DNA of 64,000 nt from Enterobacter cancerogenus (GTDB lineage: Bacteria; Pseudomonadota; Gammaproteobacteria; Enterobacterales; Enterobacteriaceae). Of this stretch, positions 37,701 to 47,699 are shown in pieces. The DNA lies in the NCBI RefSeq assembly GCF_019047785.1, contig NZ_CP077290.1, positions 3,968,001 through 4,032,000 of the forward strand, read 5' to 3'. A model generated the notes under the pieces. It worked only from the letters and a program-made list of their open reading frames with translations. It made no database searches and was not told the origin of the DNA. The position numbers and the translations under genes were made by a program. Numbering within the stretch: the first letter of the stretch is position 1; every line of letters begins with the position of its first letter.

Positions 37701-38612
37701 CAGCGCCTGCGCGACAACCCGGAATGTGCCGATCAGGAACACGAGGCCAAGGCTAACGACAACGATCCTGGCCTCAACGTGAAGCTCTCCTTCGACATCA
37801 ACGACGACATTGCGGCACCGTACATTGCCACCGGCGCGCGTCCAAAAGTGGCGGTACTGCGCGAGCAGGGCGTTAACTCCCACGTTGAGATGGCGGCCGC
37901 CTTCCACCGTGCGGGCTTTGATGCCATTGACGTTCACATGAGCGACCTGCTGGCAGGGCGTACCGGTCTGGATGATTTCCAGGCGCTGGTGGCGTGCGGC
38001 GGTTTCTCCTACGGCGATGTGCTGGGCGCGGGTGAGGGCTGGGCGAAATCGATCCTGTTCAACAGCCGCGTGCGCGATGAGTTCGAGACCTTCTTCCACC
38101 GTCCGCAGACGCTGGCGCTGGGCGTGTGTAACGGCTGCCAGATGATGTCTAACCTGCGCGAACTGATCCCGGGCAGCGAAGCCTGGCCGCGCTTTGTGCG
38201 TAACCGCTCTGACCGCTTCGAAGCGCGTTTCAGCCTGGTGGAAGTAACGCAAAGCCCGTCACTTCTGCTGCAGGGAATGGTCGGGTCACAGATGCCCATT
38301 GCGGTTTCTCACGGCGAAGGTCAGGTCGAAGTGCGTGATGCCGCGCACCTGGCGCAGCTTGAAAGCAAAGGCCTGGTGGCGCTGCGCTTTGTCGATAACC
38401 TCGGTAAGGTAACCGAAACGTACCCGGCTAACCCGAACGGTTCGGCAAACGGGATCACCGCTGTGACCAGCGAAAGCGGTCGGGCGACGATTATGATGCC
38501 GCACCCTGAGCGCGTGTTCCGTACCGTGAGCAACTCCTGGCACCCGGAAAACTGGGGCGAGGACAGCCCGTGGATGCGCATCTTCCGCAACGCACGTAAA
38601 CAGTTGGGGTAA
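34725..38612 (+). CDS. purL: Phosphoribosylformylglycinamidine synthase
   Basis: 1,295-residue large-type FGAM synthetase, fourth step of purine synthesis: FGAR + glutamine + ATP to FGAM. Order: N-terminal PurS-like domain, linker, two AIRS-like synthase halves ([18 protein letters not shown] in the first), and a C-terminal class I glutaminase with nucleophile Cys in [10 protein letters not shown] and His/Glu in [11 protein letters not shown] at 34725 gives exactly the E. coli length; the frame is open to 34680. A PurR box upstream and a strong terminator downstream define a single-gene unit. Confidence 0.98.
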   Translation: MMEILRGSPALSAFRINKLLARFQAANLPVSNIYAEYVHFADLNAPLNTEEREQLERLLKYGPSLSSHTPTGTLILATPRPGTISPWSSKATDIAHNCGLNQINRLERGVAYYVEASTLTAEQWQTVAAELHDRMMESVFTSLDDAQKLFSHHQPAPVQSVDLLGQGRQALIDANLRLGLALAEDEIDYLHDAFVKLNRNPNDIELYMFAQANSEHCRHKIFNADWIIDGEQQPKSLFKMIKNTMEHTPDHVLSAYKDNAAVMEGSEVGRFFADREAGRYDFHQEPAHILMKVETHNHPTAISPWPGAATGSGGEIRDEGATGRGAKPKAGLVGFSVSNLRIPGFEQPWEEDFGKPERIVTALDIMTEGPLGGAAFNNEFGRPALNGYFRTYEEKVDSHNGEELRGYHKPIMLAGGIGNIRADHVQKGEIVVGAKLIVLGGPSMNIGLGGGAASSMASGQSDADLDFASVQRDNPEMERRCQEVIDRCWQLGDANPILFIHDVGAGGLSNAMPELVSDGGRGGRFNLRDILNDEPGMSPLEIWCNESQERYVLAVAADQLPLFDELCRRERAPYAVIGEATEEQHLSLNDTHFDNQPIDLPLDVLLGKTPKMTRDVQTRKAAGKALDRQAITVADAVNRVLHLPAVAEKTFLVTIGDRTVTGMVARDQMVGPWQIPVANCAVTTASLDSYYGEAMALGERTPVALLDFAASARLAVGEALTNIAATQIGDIKRIKLSANWMAAAGHPGEDAGLYEAVKAVGEELCPALGLTIPVGKDSMSMKTRWQEGNEQREMTSPLSLVITAFARVEDVRHTVTPQLSTEDNALLLIDLGKGHNALGATALAQVYRQLGDKPADVRDVAQLKGFYDAIQALVAQRKLLAYHDRSDGGLLVTLAEMAFTGHCGVEANIASLGDDRLAALFNEELGAVIQVRAADRDAVDAVLAQHGLADCVHYLGKAVQGDRFVIEADGHVVFSESRTTLRMWWAETTWQMQRLRDNPECADQEHEAKANDNDPGLNVKLSFDINDDIAAPYIATGARPKVAVLREQGVNSHVEMAAAFHRAGFDAIDVHMSDLLAGRTGLDDFQALVACGGFSYGDVLGAGEGWAKSILFNSRVRDEFETFFHRPQTLALGVCNGCQMMSNLRELIPGSEAWPRFVRNRSDRFEARFSLVEVTQSPSLLLQGMVGSQMPIAVSHGEGQVEVRDAAHLAQLESKGLVALRFVDNLGKVTETYPANPNGSANGITAVTSESGRATIMMPHPERVFRTVSNSWHPENWGEDSPWMRIFRNARKQLG

Positions 38613-38629
38613 GTTTCCCGCGCAGAATA

Positions 38630-38655
38630 AAGCCTCCGTCAGGAGGCTTTTTTTG
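38630..38655 (+). terminator. purL terminator
   Basis: Stem AAGCCTCC/GGAGGCTT (38630-38637 and 38642-38649) with loop GTCA, followed by a T run, 17 nt after purL. Confidence 0.92.
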
Positions 38656-38656
38656 G

Positions 38657-38770
38657 TGTCGGGAAATTGAGACAAACCCCTATACTGGTTGTCGCCAGAT
38701 GGCGACACTTAACATATTGATTTTTATAGTGGTAACCAGGTTGCGGTTAAGGTGTTGCTAATTAACGACA
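38657..38770 (+). promoter_or_regulatory. Three GlrR-type activator sites upstream of glmY
   Basis: Inverted repeats TGTC-N10-GACA occur at 38657-38674 (perfect), 38690-38707 (perfect) and, as TGTT-N10-GACA, at 38753-38770. GlrR, encoded just downstream, activates sigma-54 transcription of glmY in E. coli from three such sites. The first site begins only two bases after the purL terminator. The 514-nt purL-glrK gap therefore holds the terminator, these sites, the glmY promoter and glmY. Confidence 0.88.
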
Positions 38771-38859
38771 CTTAGCTGCAAAATCGTTCACGTCATAATG
38801 AATTCAGTTAACGCATAAAAACGTTAAATATCATCAAGATAAATTATTTATTTGCAAGT

Positions 38860-38876
38860 TGGCACAGCTGTTGCAT
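38860..38876 (+). promoter_or_regulatory. Sigma-54 promoter of glmY
   Basis: TGGCAC-N5-TTGCAT is a near-perfect sigma-54 -24/-12 element ending about 10 nt before the glmY 5' end at 38887. A CATAATAAT stretch overlapping the -12 element could act as a sigma-70 -10, as in E. coli where both sigma factors share one start. Confidence 0.92.
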
Positions 38877-38886
38877 AATAATAGTC

Positions 38887-39069
38887 AGTGGCTCATTCAC
38901 CCTCTTATGTCAGCCCCTTCGGGACGTGCTACATAAACTTCGAATGACGCACAAAAAGGTGCCTGCCGTCCAACTACTGATCATAGCGATGCTTTATCAG
39001 GACAGGGCGAAACGTCGAGTTAGGCACCGCCTCATTTCATGACAAAGCCGGGTTTTTACCCGGCTTTGT
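38887..39069 (+). ncRNA. glmY: Small regulatory RNA GlmY
   Basis: About 183 nt beginning AGTGGCTCATTCACC and ending in a 12-bp terminator stem ACAAAGCCGGGT/ACCCGGCTTTGT (39042-39053 and 39058-39069). GlmY acts as a decoy for the adaptor RapZ, sparing the homologous GlmZ from RNase E and so raising GlmS (glucosamine 6-phosphate synthase). Internal landmarks GTCAGCCCCTTCGGGAC and GGTGCCTGCCGTCC match the E. coli RNA as I remember it. Position between purL and glrK is conserved. Confidence 0.93.
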
Positions 39070-39126
39070 TGTATCTGACGGTCAGTCTCAGTTACGCTCT
39101 CATCAAACCCACATTAAGAGAGTAAT

Positions 39127-40563
39127 GTGTTGAAACGCTGGCCCGCATTCCCCCGTTCCCTGCGACAGCTCGTTATGATGGCGTTCTTGCTGATCCTGCT
39201 GCCACTGCTGGTGCTGGCATGGCAGGCGTGGCAAAGCCTGAATGCCCTGAGCGCGCAGGCGGCATTAACCAACCGCACCACGCTCATTGACGCCAGGCGC
39301 AGTGAGGCAATGACCAACGCCGCGCTGGAGATGGAGCGCAGCTATCGCCAGTATTGCGTTCTCGACGACAGCACGCTGGAGAAGGTCTATCAGAACCAGC
39401 GTAAGCGCTACAGCGAAATGCTGGATGCCCATGCGGGCGTACTGCCGGATGATAAGCTCTACCAGGCATTGCGCCAGGATTTGAACAGCCTTGCCCAGCT
39501 CCAGTGTAAAAACAGTGGCCCGGATGAAGCCGCCGCGGCGCGTCTTGAAGCCTTTGCCAACGCCAATACCGAAATGGTGCAGACCACGCGGACGGTGATT
39601 TTCTCGCGTGGACAGCAGTTGCAGCAGGAGATTGCCGAGCGCGGGCAGTTCTTTGGCTGGCAGGCGTTAATACTCTTTCTCGTTAGCCTCGCGCTGGTGG
39701 TGTTGTTCACGCGCATGATCATCGGCCCGGTAAAGGGCATCCAGCGGATGATTAACCGGCTGGGGGAGGGGAAGTCCCTGGGTGACACGGTGGCCTTTAA
39801 AGGGCCGCGCGAGCTGCGCTCCGTGGGGCAGCGTATCATCTGGCTTTCGGAGCGCCTGGCGTGGCTCGAATCTCAGCGCCATCAGTTTTTGCGCCACATC
39901 TCCCATGAGCTTAAAACCCCGCTTGCCAGCATGCGCGAAGGCACAGAACTGCTGGCGGATGAGGTGGCAGGGCCGTTGACCTCTGAGCAGAAAGAGATTG
40001 TCGAGATACTGGACGCCAGCAGCCGCAATTTGCAAAAGCTTATTGAGCAACTGCTGGACTATAACCGCAAGCTGGCGGATGGTGTGGTGGTGCTGGAGAA
40101 GGTTGAGATTGAGCCGCTGGTGGATATGGTGATCTCTGCCCATAGCCTGCCCGCAAGGGCTAAAATGATGCATACCACTGTGGCGCTCGACGAGCCGGCT
40201 TGTCTGGCCGAACCGATGCTGCTGATGAGCGTGCTGGATAATCTTTATTCCAATGCGGTGCACTATGGTACTGAATCCGGTAACATTTATATCAGAAGCT
40301 ATACGAACGGTTCTCGGGTGTTTATTGACGTAGCGAATACGGGCACCCCGATCCCGGATGACGAAAAAACAATGATATTTGAACCCTTCTTTCAGGGCAG
40401 TCATCAGCGGAAAGGTGCGGTAAAAGGAAGCGGTCTGGGGCTGAGTATTGCCCGCGACTGCATAAGACGTATGCAGGGTGAACTGAAGATCGTTAGCGAT
40501 GCGCGGTCGGACGTTTGCTTCCGTATTGAACTGCCTCTTGAGCCGGAAAAATCAATGAAATGA
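39127..40563 (+). CDS. glrK: Sensor histidine kinase GlrK (QseE)
   Basis: 478-residue inner membrane histidine kinase of the GlrKR (QseEF) system that controls glmY and responds to envelope conditions. Two membrane spans (about 15-34 and 177-197) flank a periplasmic helical sensor; then a HAMP domain, the H-box FLRHISHELKTPLA with phospho-His260, and an ATPase domain (DNLYSNAVHY; GSGLGLSIARD). The frame opens with GTG at 39127; a TTG directly after it matches the E. coli start, so one residue is uncertain. Overlaps glrG by 4 nt. Confidence 0.95.
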   Translation: MLKRWPAFPRSLRQLVMMAFLLILLPLLVLAWQAWQSLNALSAQAALTNRTTLIDARRSEAMTNAALEMERSYRQYCVLDDSTLEKVYQNQRKRYSEMLDAHAGVLPDDKLYQALRQDLNSLAQLQCKNSGPDEAAAARLEAFANANTEMVQTTRTVIFSRGQQLQQEIAERGQFFGWQALILFLVSLALVVLFTRMIIGPVKGIQRMINRLGEGKSLGDTVAFKGPRELRSVGQRIIWLSERLAWLESQRHQFLRHISHELKTPLASMREGTELLADEVAGPLTSEQKEIVEILDASSRNLQKLIEQLLDYNRKLADGVVVLEKVEIEPLVDMVISAHSLPARAKMMHTTVALDEPACLAEPMLLMSVLDNLYSNAVHYGTESGNIYIRSYTNGSRVFIDVANTGTPIPDDEKTMIFEPFFQGSHQRKGAVKGSGLGLSIARDCIRRMQGELKIVSDARSDVCFRIELPLEPEKSMK

Positions 40564-41333
40564 ATCTAAGTCTGGTGAGTATGTCACACGTCTTTTTCCG
40601 CGCAATGCGCGCGGCGTTTTCCAGCAAACCATTACGCCTGGCCCTGCCATGTCTTTTACTGGCAGGCTGTGTCACCCATGCACCTAAGAGTGCCATCAGT
40701 GAAAAACAAGACGATAAATGGCCCGTCAACCAGCTGGCGAATTTCCTGACCACCCCGTGTGAAGGCATCTGGCAGTTATCGGGGCACGACGTCGAAACCA
40801 ACCCGTTGTTCTGGCTGCGGGGGATCGACTGCGCGCAGCGTCTGGCGCCTGTAGACGCGCGTGCGCAGGCGGCCCTGTGGGGCGCAGAGACCTGGCAGGA
40901 CAACTTTAAGCGCGCGATCCTGCTGGCAGATGCCAAAATCACGCCGGTCGAGCGCCGCGCGAATACCACGCGCCTCGATGCTCAGGCGATGAGTATTCCC
41001 TCTCAGGTGCGCCCGGTGTACCAGCTGTGGCGTGACGGGCAGGCCCTGCAGTTGCAGCTCTCTGAGGAGCGCTCGCGCTACAGCAGGTTGCAACAAGCGA
41101 CGGATGCCGAGTTAGATACCCTTCGCCAGCAGCAGGACGCGTTACGCGCGCAGCTTGATACCACGACCCGCAAGCTGGAAAATCTGACCGACATTGAAAG
41201 GCAACTCTCAACGCGTAAGCCGACGGGCAGCTACCTGCCTGATGGCTCTAAAGGTAATCAACCTTCCGCGGTGCCTGAGGATCAGGAGAGCGACACGCCC
41301 AAACAAGAGGATGTGAGTCATGACAAGCCGTAA
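40560..41333 (+). CDS. glrG: Outer membrane lipoprotein GlrG (QseG)
   Basis: 257-residue lipoprotein (or 250 if ATG at 40581 is used, which resembles the E. coli N-terminus). A long signal region ends in lipobox LLAGC. The mature protein has a coiled-coil stretch (SEERSRYSRLQQATDAELD and following residues) ahead of a disordered acidic C-terminus. QseG contacts the periplasmic part of GlrK/QseE and modulates its activity. It lies between the kinase and regulator genes and overlaps both by 4 and 14 nt, indicating coupled translation. Sequence is more divergent from E. coli than its neighbours. Confidence 0.9.
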   Translation: MNLSLVSMSHVFFRAMRAAFSSKPLRLALPCLLLAGCVTHAPKSAISEKQDDKWPVNQLANFLTTPCEGIWQLSGHDVETNPLFWLRGIDCAQRLAPVDARAQAALWGAETWQDNFKRAILLADAKITPVERRANTTRLDAQAMSIPSQVRPVYQLWRDGQALQLQLSEERSRYSRLQQATDAELDTLRQQQDALRAQLDTTTRKLENLTDIERQLSTRKPTGSYLPDGSKGNQPSAVPEDQESDTPKQEDVSHDKP

Positions 41334-42657
41334 ACCTGCCCATCTCCTGCTGGTGGATGACGATCCCGGGCTGTTAAAACTGCTGGGGATGCGTCTGGTT
41401 AGTGAAGGCTACACCGTGGTGACTGCCGAAAGCGGCCAGGAAGGGCTAAAAGTCCTCTCCCGCGAGAAGATCGATCTGGTCATCAGCGATTTACGGATGG
41501 ACGAGATGGACGGCATGCAGCTGTTCGCCGAGATCCAGAAGCAGCAGCCGGGAATGCCGGTGATAATCCTTACCGCGCACGGCTCGATACCGGACGCTGT
41601 GGCCGCAACGCAGCAGGGGGTGTTCAGCTTCCTGACCAAACCGGTAGATAAAGATGCGCTGTATAAGGCCATCGACAGCGCGCTTGAACATGCCGCGCCT
41701 TCCGGTGATGAGACCTGGCGTGAATCCATCGTGACGCGCAGTCCTGTTATGCTGCGCCTGCTCGAACAGGCGCGGATGGTGGCGCAATCTGACGTCAGCG
41801 TTCTGATTAACGGCCAGAGCGGAACCGGGAAGGAGATCCTGGCGCAGGCGATCCACAACGCCAGCCCGCGTAGCAAAAATGCCTTTATTGCCATTAACTG
41901 CGGCGCGCTGCCGGAGCAACTGCTGGAATCCGAACTCTTTGGTCACGCGCGCGGTGCCTTTACCGGCGCGGTCAGCAGCCGGGAAGGGCTCTTCCAGGCG
42001 GCGGAAGGCGGCACGCTGTTTCTTGATGAGATTGGCGATATGCCCGCGCCGCTGCAGGTTAAACTGCTGCGCGTGCTGCAGGAACGCAAAGTTCGCCCGC
42101 TCGGCAGCAACCGGGATATCGACATCAACGTGCGCATCATCTCTGCAACCCACCGTGATTTGCCGAAGGTGATGGCGCGCAACGAGTTTCGCGAAGATCT
42201 CTATTACCGCCTGAACGTCGTGAACCTGAAAATTCCGGCGCTGGCCGAGCGAGCGGAAGATATCCCGCTGCTGGCGAACCACCTGCTGCGCCAGTCCGCC
42301 GATCGTCATAAACCTTTTGTGCGGGCCTTTTCCACCGATGCGATGAAACGTCTGATGACCGCAAGCTGGCCGGGCAACGTCCGTCAGCTGGTAAACGTCA
42401 TTGAGCAGTGCGTGGCGTTGACGTCGTCGCCGGTCATTAGCGATGCGCTGGTAGGGCAGGCGCTTGAAGGGGAAAACACGGCGCTGCCCACCTTCGCGGA
42501 AGCGCGCAATCAGTTCGAACTCAATTATCTGCGCAAGCTTTTGCAAATCACTAAGGGCAACGTGACCCACGCGGCGCGCATGGCCGGACGCAACCGTACC
42601 GAGTTCTACAAGCTGCTGTCACGCCACGAGCTGGAAGCGAACGATTTTAAAGAGTAG
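41320..42657 (+). CDS. glrR: Sigma-54-dependent response regulator GlrR (QseF)
   Basis: 445-residue activator. Receiver domain with phospho-acceptor Asp57 (VISDLRMDEM); AAA+ domain with Walker A GQSGTGKE at 165-172 and the sigma-54 contact loop GAFTGA at 212-217; C-terminal Fis-type helix-turn-helix (VTHAARMAGRNRTEFYKLL). Phosphorylated by GlrK, it drives the sigma-54 promoter of glmY and, in E. coli, an extra sigma-54 promoter of rpoE, which also lies in this window. Confidence 0.97.
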   Translation: MTSRKPAHLLLVDDDPGLLKLLGMRLVSEGYTVVTAESGQEGLKVLSREKIDLVISDLRMDEMDGMQLFAEIQKQQPGMPVIILTAHGSIPDAVAATQQGVFSFLTKPVDKDALYKAIDSALEHAAPSGDETWRESIVTRSPVMLRLLEQARMVAQSDVSVLINGQSGTGKEILAQAIHNASPRSKNAFIAINCGALPEQLLESELFGHARGAFTGAVSSREGLFQAAEGGTLFLDEIGDMPAPLQVKLLRVLQERKVRPLGSNRDIDINVRIISATHRDLPKVMARNEFREDLYYRLNVVNLKIPALAERAEDIPLLANHLLRQSADRHKPFVRAFSTDAMKRLMTASWPGNVRQLVNVIEQCVALTSSPVISDALVGQALEGENTALPTFAEARNQFELNYLRKLLQITKGNVTHAARMAGRNRTEFYKLLSRHELEANDFKE

Positions 42658-42728
42658 TACCGCAAAATCCGAACGAATATGATACTGTGAGCAATCGATT
42701 ACGAGGCAGCTTACAGGCAAGAGTTTAA

Positions 42729-43076
<348 letters not shown>

Positions 43077-43092
43077 CGTTGTTAACGGTTAT

Positions 43093-43125
43093 GTAGGCCG
43101 GGTAAGGCGCAGCCGCCATCCGGCG
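43093..43125 (+). repeat. REP-type palindrome after glnB
   Basis: GTAGGCCGGGTAAGGCGCAG followed by CCGCCATCCGGC is a typical repetitive extragenic palindrome, placed between the glnB stop and the shared glnB/hmp terminator. It may protect the glnB 3' end from exonucleases. Confidence 0.85.
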
Positions 43126-43127
43126 AA

Positions 43128-43156
43128 AAAAAAGCCCCTCGTATGAGGGGCTTTTT
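43128..43156. terminator. glnB/hmp bidirectional terminator
   Basis: Stem AGCCCCTC/GAGGGGCT with loop GTAT, flanked by an A run and a T run, between convergent glnB and hmp. Confidence 0.92.
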
Positions 43157-43159
43157 GCG

Positions 43160-44350
43160 TTACAGCACCTTATGCGGCCCGAAACATTCGTAATGAATGT
43201 TGTCTTTATTGACCCCCAGATCAACCAGCTGCTTCGCGGCATACTGCATAAACGCTACCGGTCCACACACGTAGAACTGCATTTCCGGCGCGCTAAACGC
43301 CCCTTCATGCCGGCTCAAATTCATCAGACCTTCGCTGTCGAAACGTGCTGCCGCGCGGTCCGCATCCGTTGGCAGACGATACCAGGTGTGCGCCGTAAAG
43401 TGCGGCAGACCTGCTGCCAGCGCTGTCACTTCATCCGCAAAAGCATGCACATCACCGTTTTCTGCAGCGTGGAACCAGTTCACCTGCGCGCTGTGGTGAG
43501 ATTTTGCAAGAGTATCCAGCATCGCCAGCATTGGCGTTTGACCCACACCCGCAGAGATCAGCGTAACCGGTACATTTGACTCAACGGCCATAAAGAAATC
43601 GCCCGCCGGTGCGGCCAGATGCACCACGTCGCCCACTTTCGCTTCGTTATGCAGCCAGCTTGATACCTGGCCACCCTCTTCGCGTTTCACCGCAATACGG
43701 TAGCCTTTGCCGTTCGGCTTACGGGTAAGGGAGTACTGGCGGATCTCCTGATGCGGGAAACCGTCTGGCTTCAGCCACACGCCGAGATACTGGCCCGGCT
43801 GGTAATCTGCCACCGGCTGCCCGTCGACCGGCTCGAATTCAAAGCTGGTAATCAGCGCGCTGCGCGGCGTTTTTTCGACGATGCGGAACGCACGAGTGCC
43901 TTCCCAGCCGCCGTTTTTACTGGCGTTTTCGCTGTAGATCTCTGCTTCACGGTTGATAAACACGCCTGCCAGCACGCCGTAGGCTTTGCCCCAGGCGTCA
44001 AGCACCTCCTGGCCTGGGCTGAACATCTCGTCCAGCGTTGCCAGCAGATGAGCGCCAACAATGTTGTACTGCTCCGGTTTGATCTGGAAGCTGGTATGTT
44101 TCTGCGCGATTTTCTCTACCGCAGGCAGCAGGGCCGGCAGGTTTTCAATATTGCTGGCATAGGCGGTGATGGCGTTAAACAACGCTTCACGCTGATCGCC
44201 GTTGCGCTGGTTGCTCATGTTAAAAATCTCTTTGAGCTCCGGATTATGCGCGAACATGCGCTCGTAGAAGTGGGCGGTAAGTTTAGGGCCGGTTTCGACC
44301 AACAGGGGAATAGTAGCCTTAACGGTAGCGATGGTTTGAGCGTCTAACAT
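43160..44350 (-). CDS. hmp: Flavohemoglobin / nitric oxide dioxygenase
   Basis: 396-residue NO-detoxifying enzyme: heme globin domain (1-138; proximal His85 in AQKHTSFQI) fused to a ferredoxin-reductase-like FAD domain (RQYSLTRKP) and an NAD domain ([15 protein letters not shown]). Oxidises NO to nitrate using O2 and NADH. Start ATG at 44350 gives the E. coli length; five more in-frame codons upstream are not used in the family. Divergent from glyA, with an NsrR operator 27 nt upstream. Confidence 0.97.
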   Translation of the reverse strand: MLDAQTIATVKATIPLLVETGPKLTAHFYERMFAHNPELKEIFNMSNQRNGDQREALFNAITAYASNIENLPALLPAVEKIAQKHTSFQIKPEQYNIVGAHLLATLDEMFSPGQEVLDAWGKAYGVLAGVFINREAEIYSENASKNGGWEGTRAFRIVEKTPRSALITSFEFEPVDGQPVADYQPGQYLGVWLKPDGFPHQEIRQYSLTRKPNGKGYRIAVKREEGGQVSSWLHNEAKVGDVVHLAAPAGDFFMAVESNVPVTLISAGVGQTPMLAMLDTLAKSHHSAQVNWFHAAENGDVHAFADEVTALAAGLPHFTAHTWYRLPTDADRAAARFDSEGLMNLSRHEGAFSAPEMQFYVCGPVAFMQYAAKQLVDLGVNKDNIHYECFGPHKVL

Positions 44351-44376
44351 AGCAACTTCCTTCATATGTTACTTTA

Positions 44377-44399
44377 ATGATGTATTTTAGATGCATCTT
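44377..44399 (-). promoter_or_regulatory. NsrR operator upstream of hmp
   Basis: A 23-bp 11-1-11 inverted repeat: read on the hmp strand, AAGATGCATCT-A-AAATACATCAT. The half sites match the NsrR consensus AAGATGCATTT at ten and nine of eleven positions. NsrR represses hmp until its iron-sulfur cluster reacts with NO. Confidence 0.88.
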
Positions 44400-44520
44400 A
44401 TAAAAATAACCCTGTAATGTAAATGGTTCTTTGCATAGTGAAAAATATGCATCACAAAGCTGAAAAGAAATCCGCTGAAACGGACGACCGCTTTATTGCT
44501 CAAACCCTTGCGTGGCGCGC

Positions 44521-44536
44521 AGGAAAACGTTTGCGT
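44521..44536. promoter_or_regulatory. PurR operator upstream of glyA
   Basis: AGGAAAACGTTTGCGT is, on the other strand, ACGCAAACGTTTTCCT, matching PurR consensus at all but one core position. PurR is known to repress glyA in E. coli. The remaining 44351-44654 stretch holds the divergent hmp and glyA promoters; an 81-codon frame there is not convincing. Confidence 0.88.
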
Positions 44537-44654
44537 AAAATCGTTTGTCAAGACCTGTTATCGAAGAACTATTCGGTTATACTGTTGCGCGTCGTCCAAC
44601 AGGACTGCCTTTTCAGGCCAAAAATTTACTTGTTAGCTGAGTCAGGAGATGCGG

Positions 44655-45908
44655 ATGTTAAAGCGTGAAATGAACATTGCCGATTATGATGCCGAACTGT
44701 GGCAGGCTATGGAGCAGGAAAAAGTACGTCAGGAAGAGCACATCGAACTGATCGCCTCCGAGAACTACACCAGCCCGCGCGTCATGCAGGCGCAGGGTTC
44801 TCAGCTGACCAACAAATATGCTGAAGGTTATCCGGGCAAGCGCTATTACGGCGGTTGCGAGTACGTTGATATCGTTGAGCAGCTGGCGATTGACCGCGCA
44901 AAAGAGCTGTTTGGCGCTGACTACGCAAACGTCCAGCCACACTCCGGCTCTCAGGCTAACTTTGCGGTCTATACCGCGCTGCTGCAGCCGGGCGATACCG
45001 TTCTGGGTATGAACCTGGCGCAGGGCGGCCACCTGACTCACGGCTCCCCGGTTAACTTCTCTGGCAAACTGTACAACATCATTCCTTACGGTATTGATGA
45101 GTCCGGTAAAATTGACTACGAAGACATGGCGAAGCAGGCCAAAGAGCACAAGCCGAAGATGATTATCGGTGGCTTCTCCGCTTACTCCGGCGTGGTTGAC
45201 TGGGCTAAAATGCGCGAAATCGCAGACAGCATCGGCGCTTACCTGTTCGTCGACATGGCGCACGTTGCCGGTCTGATTGCTGCAGGCGTCTATCCGAACC
45301 CGGTTCCACATGCGCACGTTGTCACCACCACCACCCACAAAACGCTGGCCGGCCCACGCGGTGGCCTGATCCTGGCGAAAGGCGGCGACGAAGATCTGTA
45401 TAAGAAACTGAACTCAGCCGTGTTCCCAAGCGCACAGGGCGGCCCGCTGATGCACGTCATCGCGGCAAAAGCCGTGGCGTTGAAAGAAGCGATGGAGCCA
45501 GAGTTCAAAGTTTACCAGCAGCAGGTTGCTAAAAACGCTAAAGCGATGGTGGAAGTGTTCCTGAACCGTGGCTACAAAGTGGTTTCCGGCGGTACTGAAA
45601 ACCACCTGTTCCTGCTGGATCTGGTTGATAAGAACCTGACCGGTAAAGAAGCTGACGCTGCCCTGGGCCGCGCCAACATCACCGTCAACAAAAACAGCGT
45701 ACCAAACGATCCTAAGAGCCCGTTTGTGACGTCTGGTATCCGTATCGGCTCTCCGGCCGTCACGCGCCGCGGCTTCAAAGAAGCAGAAGTGAAAGAGCTG
45801 GCGGGCTGGATGTGCGACGTGCTGGACAACATCAATGACGAAGCGGTCATTGAGCGTGTTAAAGGTAAAGTGCTGGATATCTGTGCACGCTTCCCGGTGT
45901 ACGCATAA
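44655..45908 (+). CDS. glyA: Serine hydroxymethyltransferase
   Basis: 417-residue PLP enzyme interconverting serine and glycine with tetrahydrofolate, the main source of one-carbon units. The PLP lysine lies in [14 protein letters not shown] (Lys229 by E. coli numbering, no length difference). ATG at 44655 has AGGAG seven bases upstream and matches the E. coli start; another ATG two codons earlier sits on that ribosome site. Divergent from hmp. Confidence 0.98.
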   Translation: MLKREMNIADYDAELWQAMEQEKVRQEEHIELIASENYTSPRVMQAQGSQLTNKYAEGYPGKRYYGGCEYVDIVEQLAIDRAKELFGADYANVQPHSGSQANFAVYTALLQPGDTVLGMNLAQGGHLTHGSPVNFSGKLYNIIPYGIDESGKIDYEDMAKQAKEHKPKMIIGGFSAYSGVVDWAKMREIADSIGAYLFVDMAHVAGLIAAGVYPNPVPHAHVVTTTTHKTLAGPRGGLILAKGGDEDLYKKLNSAVFPSAQGGPLMHVIAAKAVALKEAMEPEFKVYQQQVAKNAKAMVEVFLNRGYKVVSGGTENHLFLLDLVDKNLTGKEADAALGRANITVNKNSVPNDPKSPFVTSGIRIGSPAVTRRGFKEAEVKELAGWMCDVLDNINDEAVIERVKGKVLDICARFPVYA

Positions 45909-45932
45909 TCTTACTGCCTTGCAGACAGTATT

Positions 45933-45957
45933 AAGGCCGCGCTTGCGGCCTTTTTTT
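45933..45957. terminator. glyA terminator
   Basis: Stem AAGGCCGC/GCGGCCTT with loop GCTT followed by a T run, between glyA and convergent yphA. Confidence 0.92.
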
Positions 45958-45962
45958 ATGGG

Positions 45963-46385
45963 CTAACGTCGGTCGAGGGAGATTGCGCCCGGCCCGACAA
46001 TCGCCAGCAAAAGAAACGCGCCCGCAATACTCACATTCTTGTAGAAGTTAATCATATTCGGCACAACCGCATCGCCGGTCATATTCCAGTAATGGTGACC
46101 AATCACCGCTGTTCCCAGGGTGTAAAAAACATACAGCACGGCGAGAGGACGGGTGAAAAAGCCCAGCACGATCACTATCGCGACGGGCACTTCCATGACC
46201 ACCGCGATAATCGCCGCCAGCATCGGCATGGGTGCGCCAAGCGACGTCATATACTGCACGGTGCCGCTAAAGCCCGTCAGTTTTGGGAAGCCAAAAATAA
46301 TAAACAGCACAACGATGGCGATGCGGGCAACCAACAGCAACAGGTGGCGCGACTGGCCAAAATCGAGGTAGCGAAGCGAGTTCAT
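45963..46385 (-). CDS. yphA: DoxX-family inner membrane protein YphA
   Basis: 140-residue protein with four predicted membrane segments ([69 protein letters not shown]), typical of DoxX. Biochemical role unknown. ATG at 46385 matches the E. coli start; the frame is open ten codons further. In E. coli it begins the yph cluster; here it stands alone beside glyA. Confidence 0.92.
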   Translation of the reverse strand: MNSLRYLDFGQSRHLLLLVARIAIVVLFIIFGFPKLTGFSGTVQYMTSLGAPMPMLAAIIAVVMEVPVAIVIVLGFFTRPLAVLYVFYTLGTAVIGHHYWNMTGDAVVPNMINFYKNVSIAGAFLLLAIVGPGAISLDRR

Positions 46386-46559
46386 GGCAGAAATACCTCT
46401 GCAGGGGGGAGTCATTTAAACGTAATACAGATTTTCCTGCCTTGCCATAAGCCAGCCGACTGCACGGAATGTTAAATTTTCGTTAACTTATAGCAGGCTA
46501 TCGACTTGCTTAATTTGCCTATTCTCGCCAGACTATGGCCTTCATTTCGGGAGGGATTC

Positions 46560-47699
46560 ATGGTCTTGCATTCCACGCGCTGGCTGGCGCTCAGCTATTT
46601 TACCTACTTCTTTAGCTACGGCATTTTTCTGCCATTCTGGAGCGTCTGGCTCAAAGGGATCGGCCTGAGCCCGGAAACCATCGGCGTTCTGCTGGGGGCA
46701 GGGCTGGTGGCGCGTTTCCTCGGTAGCCTGCTGATTGCGCCGCGCGTTAGCGATCCGTCTTTACTGATTAAAGCCGTACGCATACTCGCCTTGCTGACGC
46801 TGGTGTTTGTCGCCTGCTTCTGGGTCAGCCATCAGTTTGCCTGGCTGATGGTGGTGATGGTTGGCTTTAACCTGTTTTTCTCTCCCCTGGCTCCCCTGAC
46901 GGATGCGCTGGCGAACACCTGGCAAAAACAGATCACCATGGACTATGGCCGCGTGCGGCTGTGGGGATCGATCGCCTTTGTGATTGGCTCTGCGCTGGTG
47001 GGGAAGCTGGTCAGCCTTTACGATTATCACGCGATCCTGGCACTGCTGAGCATCGGGATTGCCTCAATGCTGCTGGGGATGCTGCTCCGCCCGTCCGTGA
47101 TGCCGCAGGGTGAAAGCCGTCACCAGGAGAGCGCAGGTTGGCCCGCATGGCGCAGCCTGGTGGCACAAAGCTGGCGTTTCCTGGCCTGCGTGTGCCTGCT
47201 TCAGGGTGCACACGCGGCTTATTATGGCTTCAGTGCCATTTACTGGCAGGGGGCGGGATACTCTGCGTCTGCGGTGGGCTACCTGTGGTCGCTGGGGGTG
47301 GTCGCCGAGGTCATTATCTTTGCGCTGAGTAAAAAACTATTCAGCCGCTTTGGCGCGCGTGATTTGCTGTTGCTCTCCGCCATTTGCGGCGTGGCGCGCT
47401 GGGGCATCATGGGCTGGACCACCGAACTGCCGTGGCTCATCGTCGCGCAAATCCTGCACTGCGGTACCTTTACCGTCTGTCATCTGGCGGCGATGCGCTA
47501 TATCGCGGCGCGAGAGGGCGGAGACGTTATTCGCCTGCAGGCGGTCTACTCTGCAGTCGCGATGGGCGGCAGTATTGCGATCATGACCGTCTTTGCGGGC
47601 TTCCTGTATCAGCACCTTGGGCACGGCGTGTTCTGGGTGATGGCGCTGGTCGCGCTGCCTGCCATCATCGTGCGTCCTAAGGTAACCGCCCGGGCTTAA
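46560..47699 (+). CDS. hcaT: MFS transporter HcaT
   Basis: 379-residue major facilitator permease of the nucleoside:H+ symporter-like HcaT group, twelve hydrophobic segments, same length as E. coli HcaT, which is proposed to import 3-phenylpropionate. ATG at 46560 has GGGAGG upstream; earlier frame codons lack one. The hca dioxygenase genes that would use that substrate are absent here, so the true substrate may differ. Overlaps convergent csiE by 4 nt. Confidence 0.92.
   Translation: MVLHSTRWLALSYFTYFFSYGIFLPFWSVWLKGIGLSPETIGVLLGAGLVARFLGSLLIAPRVSDPSLLIKAVRILALLTLVFVACFWVSHQFAWLMVVMVGFNLFFSPLAPLTDALANTWQKQITMDYGRVRLWGSIAFVIGSALVGKLVSLYDYHAILALLSIGIASMLLGMLLRPSVMPQGESRHQESAGWPAWRSLVAQSWRFLACVCLLQGAHAAYYGFSAIYWQGAGYSASAVGYLWSLGVVAEVIIFALSKKLFSRFGARDLLLLSAICGVARWGIMGWTTELPWLIVAQILHCGTFTVCHLAAMRYIAAREGGDVIRLQAVYSAVAMGGSIAIMTVFAGFLYQHLGHGVFWVMALVALPAIIVRPKVTARA

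Noticed and set aside
34656..38252. Three long minus-strand frames of 446, 394 and 313 codons opposite purL
   Set aside because: They mirror the codon bias of purL, show no motif or ribosome site and are not conserved proteins that I recognise.
44423..44668. An 81-codon frame in the hmp-glyA gap
   Set aside because: It runs through the PurR box and the glyA ribosome site, overlaps the glyA start, and has no family match known to me.
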